6,103 nucleotides of DNA from Opitutales bacterium (lineage in GTDB: Bacteria > Verrucomicrobiota > Verrucomicrobiia > Opitutales > Opitutaceae), in the NCBI GenBank assembly GCA_021772595.1, contig JAJFLS010000321.1, forward strand, positions 1-6,103, given 5' to 3'. Numbering within the stretch: the first letter of the stretch is position 1; every line of letters begins with the position of its first letter. Position numbers and translations under genes: made by a program. Shown here one piece after another: positions 5,271 through 6,103 of this stretch. The notes beneath the pieces are model-generated. The model was not told the DNA's origin, did no database searches, and saw only the letters and a program-made list of their open reading frames with translations.

Positions 5271-5606
5271 TCAAATCTGCATTTTCGGATTGGGACTTTT
5301 GAAAGAACCTGGCGAATAGGGAAACTTCTTTTCCACATCGTCGATGATTCCTTGATCCGTATAGACCTGAGTCAAAGCCGCGTCGGTTTTCCAGACCGTA
5401 TAACTGTAGCTCCGCCAAAGATCCTGTTTGGGGTCGGTGTAGGAAAGAGGAGTCAGCGTGATGTATCGAATTCGGATGCCATCCCTGGAGATACCATCCA
5501 TTCGATTTGTTGAAGTAGTTCTCGAGCACGCTGGGAAGACCGCTGCCAAATCGCTCGCTGCCATGGTGGAGGCTAGAAATTCTCTTCGATTAAGACTCTG
5601 TTTCAT
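5271..5606 (-). pseudogene. Truncated Tat-exported enolase-superfamily (mandelate racemase-like) N-terminal fragment
   Basis: The frame encodes 111 residues. It begins MKQSLNRREFLA, a twin-arginine signal, and the leader ends near FPACS (Cys27), a weak lipobox. After it, IRIRYITLTPLSY (about 45-57) and TDAALTQVYTDQGI (73-86) resemble the N-terminal capping domain of mandelate racemase/muconate-lactonizing enzymes, where a T-D-x-G-I segment normally leads into GIGE. Here it reads IDDVEKKF instead, and translation ends at TGA 5271-5273. The catalytic barrel (roughly 250 more residues in the family) is absent. An overlapping frame stays open for about 18 more codons to TAA at 5215-5217, so a frameshift plus deletion is possible. 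Asp19 in the hydrophobic core of the signal is also odd, and no ribosome site precedes the ATG. The family assignment rests on motif resemblance only. The remaining 129 bases up to the SGNH gene hold nothing I recognise. Confidence 0.5.
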
Positions 5607-5650
5607 ACAGGGGTGGAAATCTAGGGTGATTAGGCAGGGGAATCACTCAT

Positions 5651-5792
5651 AGAGTGTACAATAAGTGAACATATCATCTCTCATATTTGTTGTAGGGTCG
5701 GCGCTTGCGCCGCACCGCGTAGGAAAATCACGCTTGGCTTTTGCGGTACGGCGCAAGCGCTGACCCTACAAATTGAACTTATTAGACACTTT
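5651..5792. mobile_element. Possible MITE-like element enclosing element B
   Basis: A 16-base stretch at 5651-5666 (AGAGTGTACAATAAGT) is an inverted copy of 5777-5792 at 13 of 16 positions, so the two lie as outer inverted repeats around element B. CTCA occurs near the left edge (5646-5649) and immediately after the right edge (5793-5796), a possible 4-base target duplication that is one base out of register on the left. No transposase gene is inside. This is a suggestion: the AT-rich arms could match by chance. Confidence 0.35.
5690..5771. repeat. Element B: long palindromic repeat
   Basis: Arms at 5690-5718 and 5743-5771 are inverted copies matching at 27 of 29 positions, around a 24-base loop unrelated to that of element A. 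The left arm matches that of element A at 26 of 29 positions, with the same GGCGCTTGCGCC core. Conserved arms with divergent loops indicate a dispersed family under structural constraint. It lies between the truncated enolase-like gene and the last gene. Confidence 0.85.
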
Positions 5793-5984
5793 CTCAGGGC
5801 CCACTGAGTAAGCGCAAAAAGCAAACGCAAATCCAAAAGAGCTTGATGCATAGCTAGCTGGCAACTCTTTCCCTATGAGCTCTCTGGATAGGTTTTAGAT
5901 GCTTTGTAATACAGTAAAACAATTCAGATCACGAAATACTCATTTTAACCTTCAAGGCGGGATCATCTAATTGTAGGATCGAGT
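5793..5984. other. Non-coding upstream region of the last gene
   Basis: No gene or RNA is recognisable in this AT-rich stretch. It should contain the promoter of the Tat-signal gene at 5999, but no convincing -35/-10 pair stands out. AGAGCT (5838-5843) and AGCTCT (5878-5883), with CATAG/CTATG just inside them, form a weak interrupted palindrome of unclear meaning. Confidence 0.3.
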
Positions 5985-5994
5985 GGAGAAGGAG
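5985..5994 (+). promoter_or_regulatory. Double Shine-Dalgarno site
   Basis: GGAGAAGGAG holds two GGAG cores, ending 10 and 4 bases before the ATG at 5999. This is the strongest ribosome site in the window and supports that start. Confidence 0.7.
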
Positions 5995-5998
5995 TTGT

Positions 5999-6103
5999 AT
6001 GAAAAAAAGCCTATCGCGCAGACGAATGTTAAAATCAATGGGTACCGTGGCGTTAGCGCCGTTGTTCCCATCTATAGTTACTAGTCGCGCCTTCGGCGCA
6101 GTC
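5999..6103 (+). CDS. N-terminus of a Tat-exported protein, cut by the window edge
   Basis: Only 35 codons are visible. They form a twin-arginine signal peptide: MKKSLSRRRMLKS, with SRRRMLK matching the S/T-R-R-x-F-L-K consensus (Met in place of Phe), then a hydrophobic stretch (about 15-27) and an AFGA segment typical of a signal peptidase site near residue 34. The product should be exported folded, often with a cofactor. Leaders like this are common on Gfo/Idh/MocA-type oxidoreductases and sugar-acting enzymes of Verrucomicrobiota and Planctomycetota, but the mature protein is not in view, so its function cannot be assigned. The start is supported by GGAGAAGGAG just upstream. It reads away from the truncated enolase-like gene. 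Confidence 0.8.
   Translation, partial: MKKSLSRRRMLKSMGTVALAPLFPSIVTSRAFGAV

Noticed and set aside
1..6103. tRNA, rRNA or riboswitch
   Set aside because: No cloverleaf, rRNA segment or known riboswitch core was recognised by eye on either strand.

Overview
This window looks like accessory chromosome from a moderate-GC, free-living Gram-negative bacterium. The best guess is Verrucomicrobiota, with Planctomycetota as the alternative. The grounds are a secreted type I sulfatase, a secreted SGNH hydrolase, two starts with twin-arginine (Tat) signal peptides, and many GC-rich palindromic repeats between genes. That assignment is inference from content; no rRNA or marker gene is present.

Layout. 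1-937 (-): N-terminal 312 residues of a secreted sulfatase that runs off the left edge. 938-1263: non-coding, with small hairpins. 1281-1625 (+): YkgJ-type cysteine-cluster protein. 1705-2286 (-): TetR-family repressor. 2427-2990 (+): OsmC-family protein, divergent from the TetR gene across a 140-bp region holding a near-perfect palindrome and a repeated CGTTCWGAAAAA motif, then a strong terminator at 3013-3044. 3045-3390: no gene, but a cluster of hairpins and mutually inverted repeats. 3391-4134 (-): a three-helix membrane protein whose reading frame is broken by an in-frame TAG at 3613-3615; coding-like sequence continues 73 codons beyond it. 4254-4336: a long palindromic repeat (element A). 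4407-5141 (-): secreted SGNH/GDSL hydrolase. 5271-5606 (-): Tat-signal N-terminal fragment resembling an enolase-superfamily (mandelate racemase-like) enzyme, with no catalytic barrel. 5690-5771: second copy of the long palindrome (element B), inside weaker outer inverted repeats. 5999-6103 (+): start of another Tat-exported protein, cut by the right edge.

How the genes fit together. The clearest functional unit is the TetR/OsmC divergon. The regulator has a single cysteine in a GC-F-L-T-N context like the redox-sensing cysteine region of NemR-type TetR proteins, and its neighbour belongs to a thiol-peroxidase superfamily, so a thiol-stress switch is plausible. The sulfatase, SGNH hydrolase and Tat-exported proteins fit polysaccharide degradation in the cell envelope, but they do not form one visible operon. 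The broken membrane protein, the truncated enolase-like gene and the dense repeats suggest gene decay and repeat expansion on the right two-thirds of the window. No complete new defence or mobile system is visible; the most unusual material is the repeat family.
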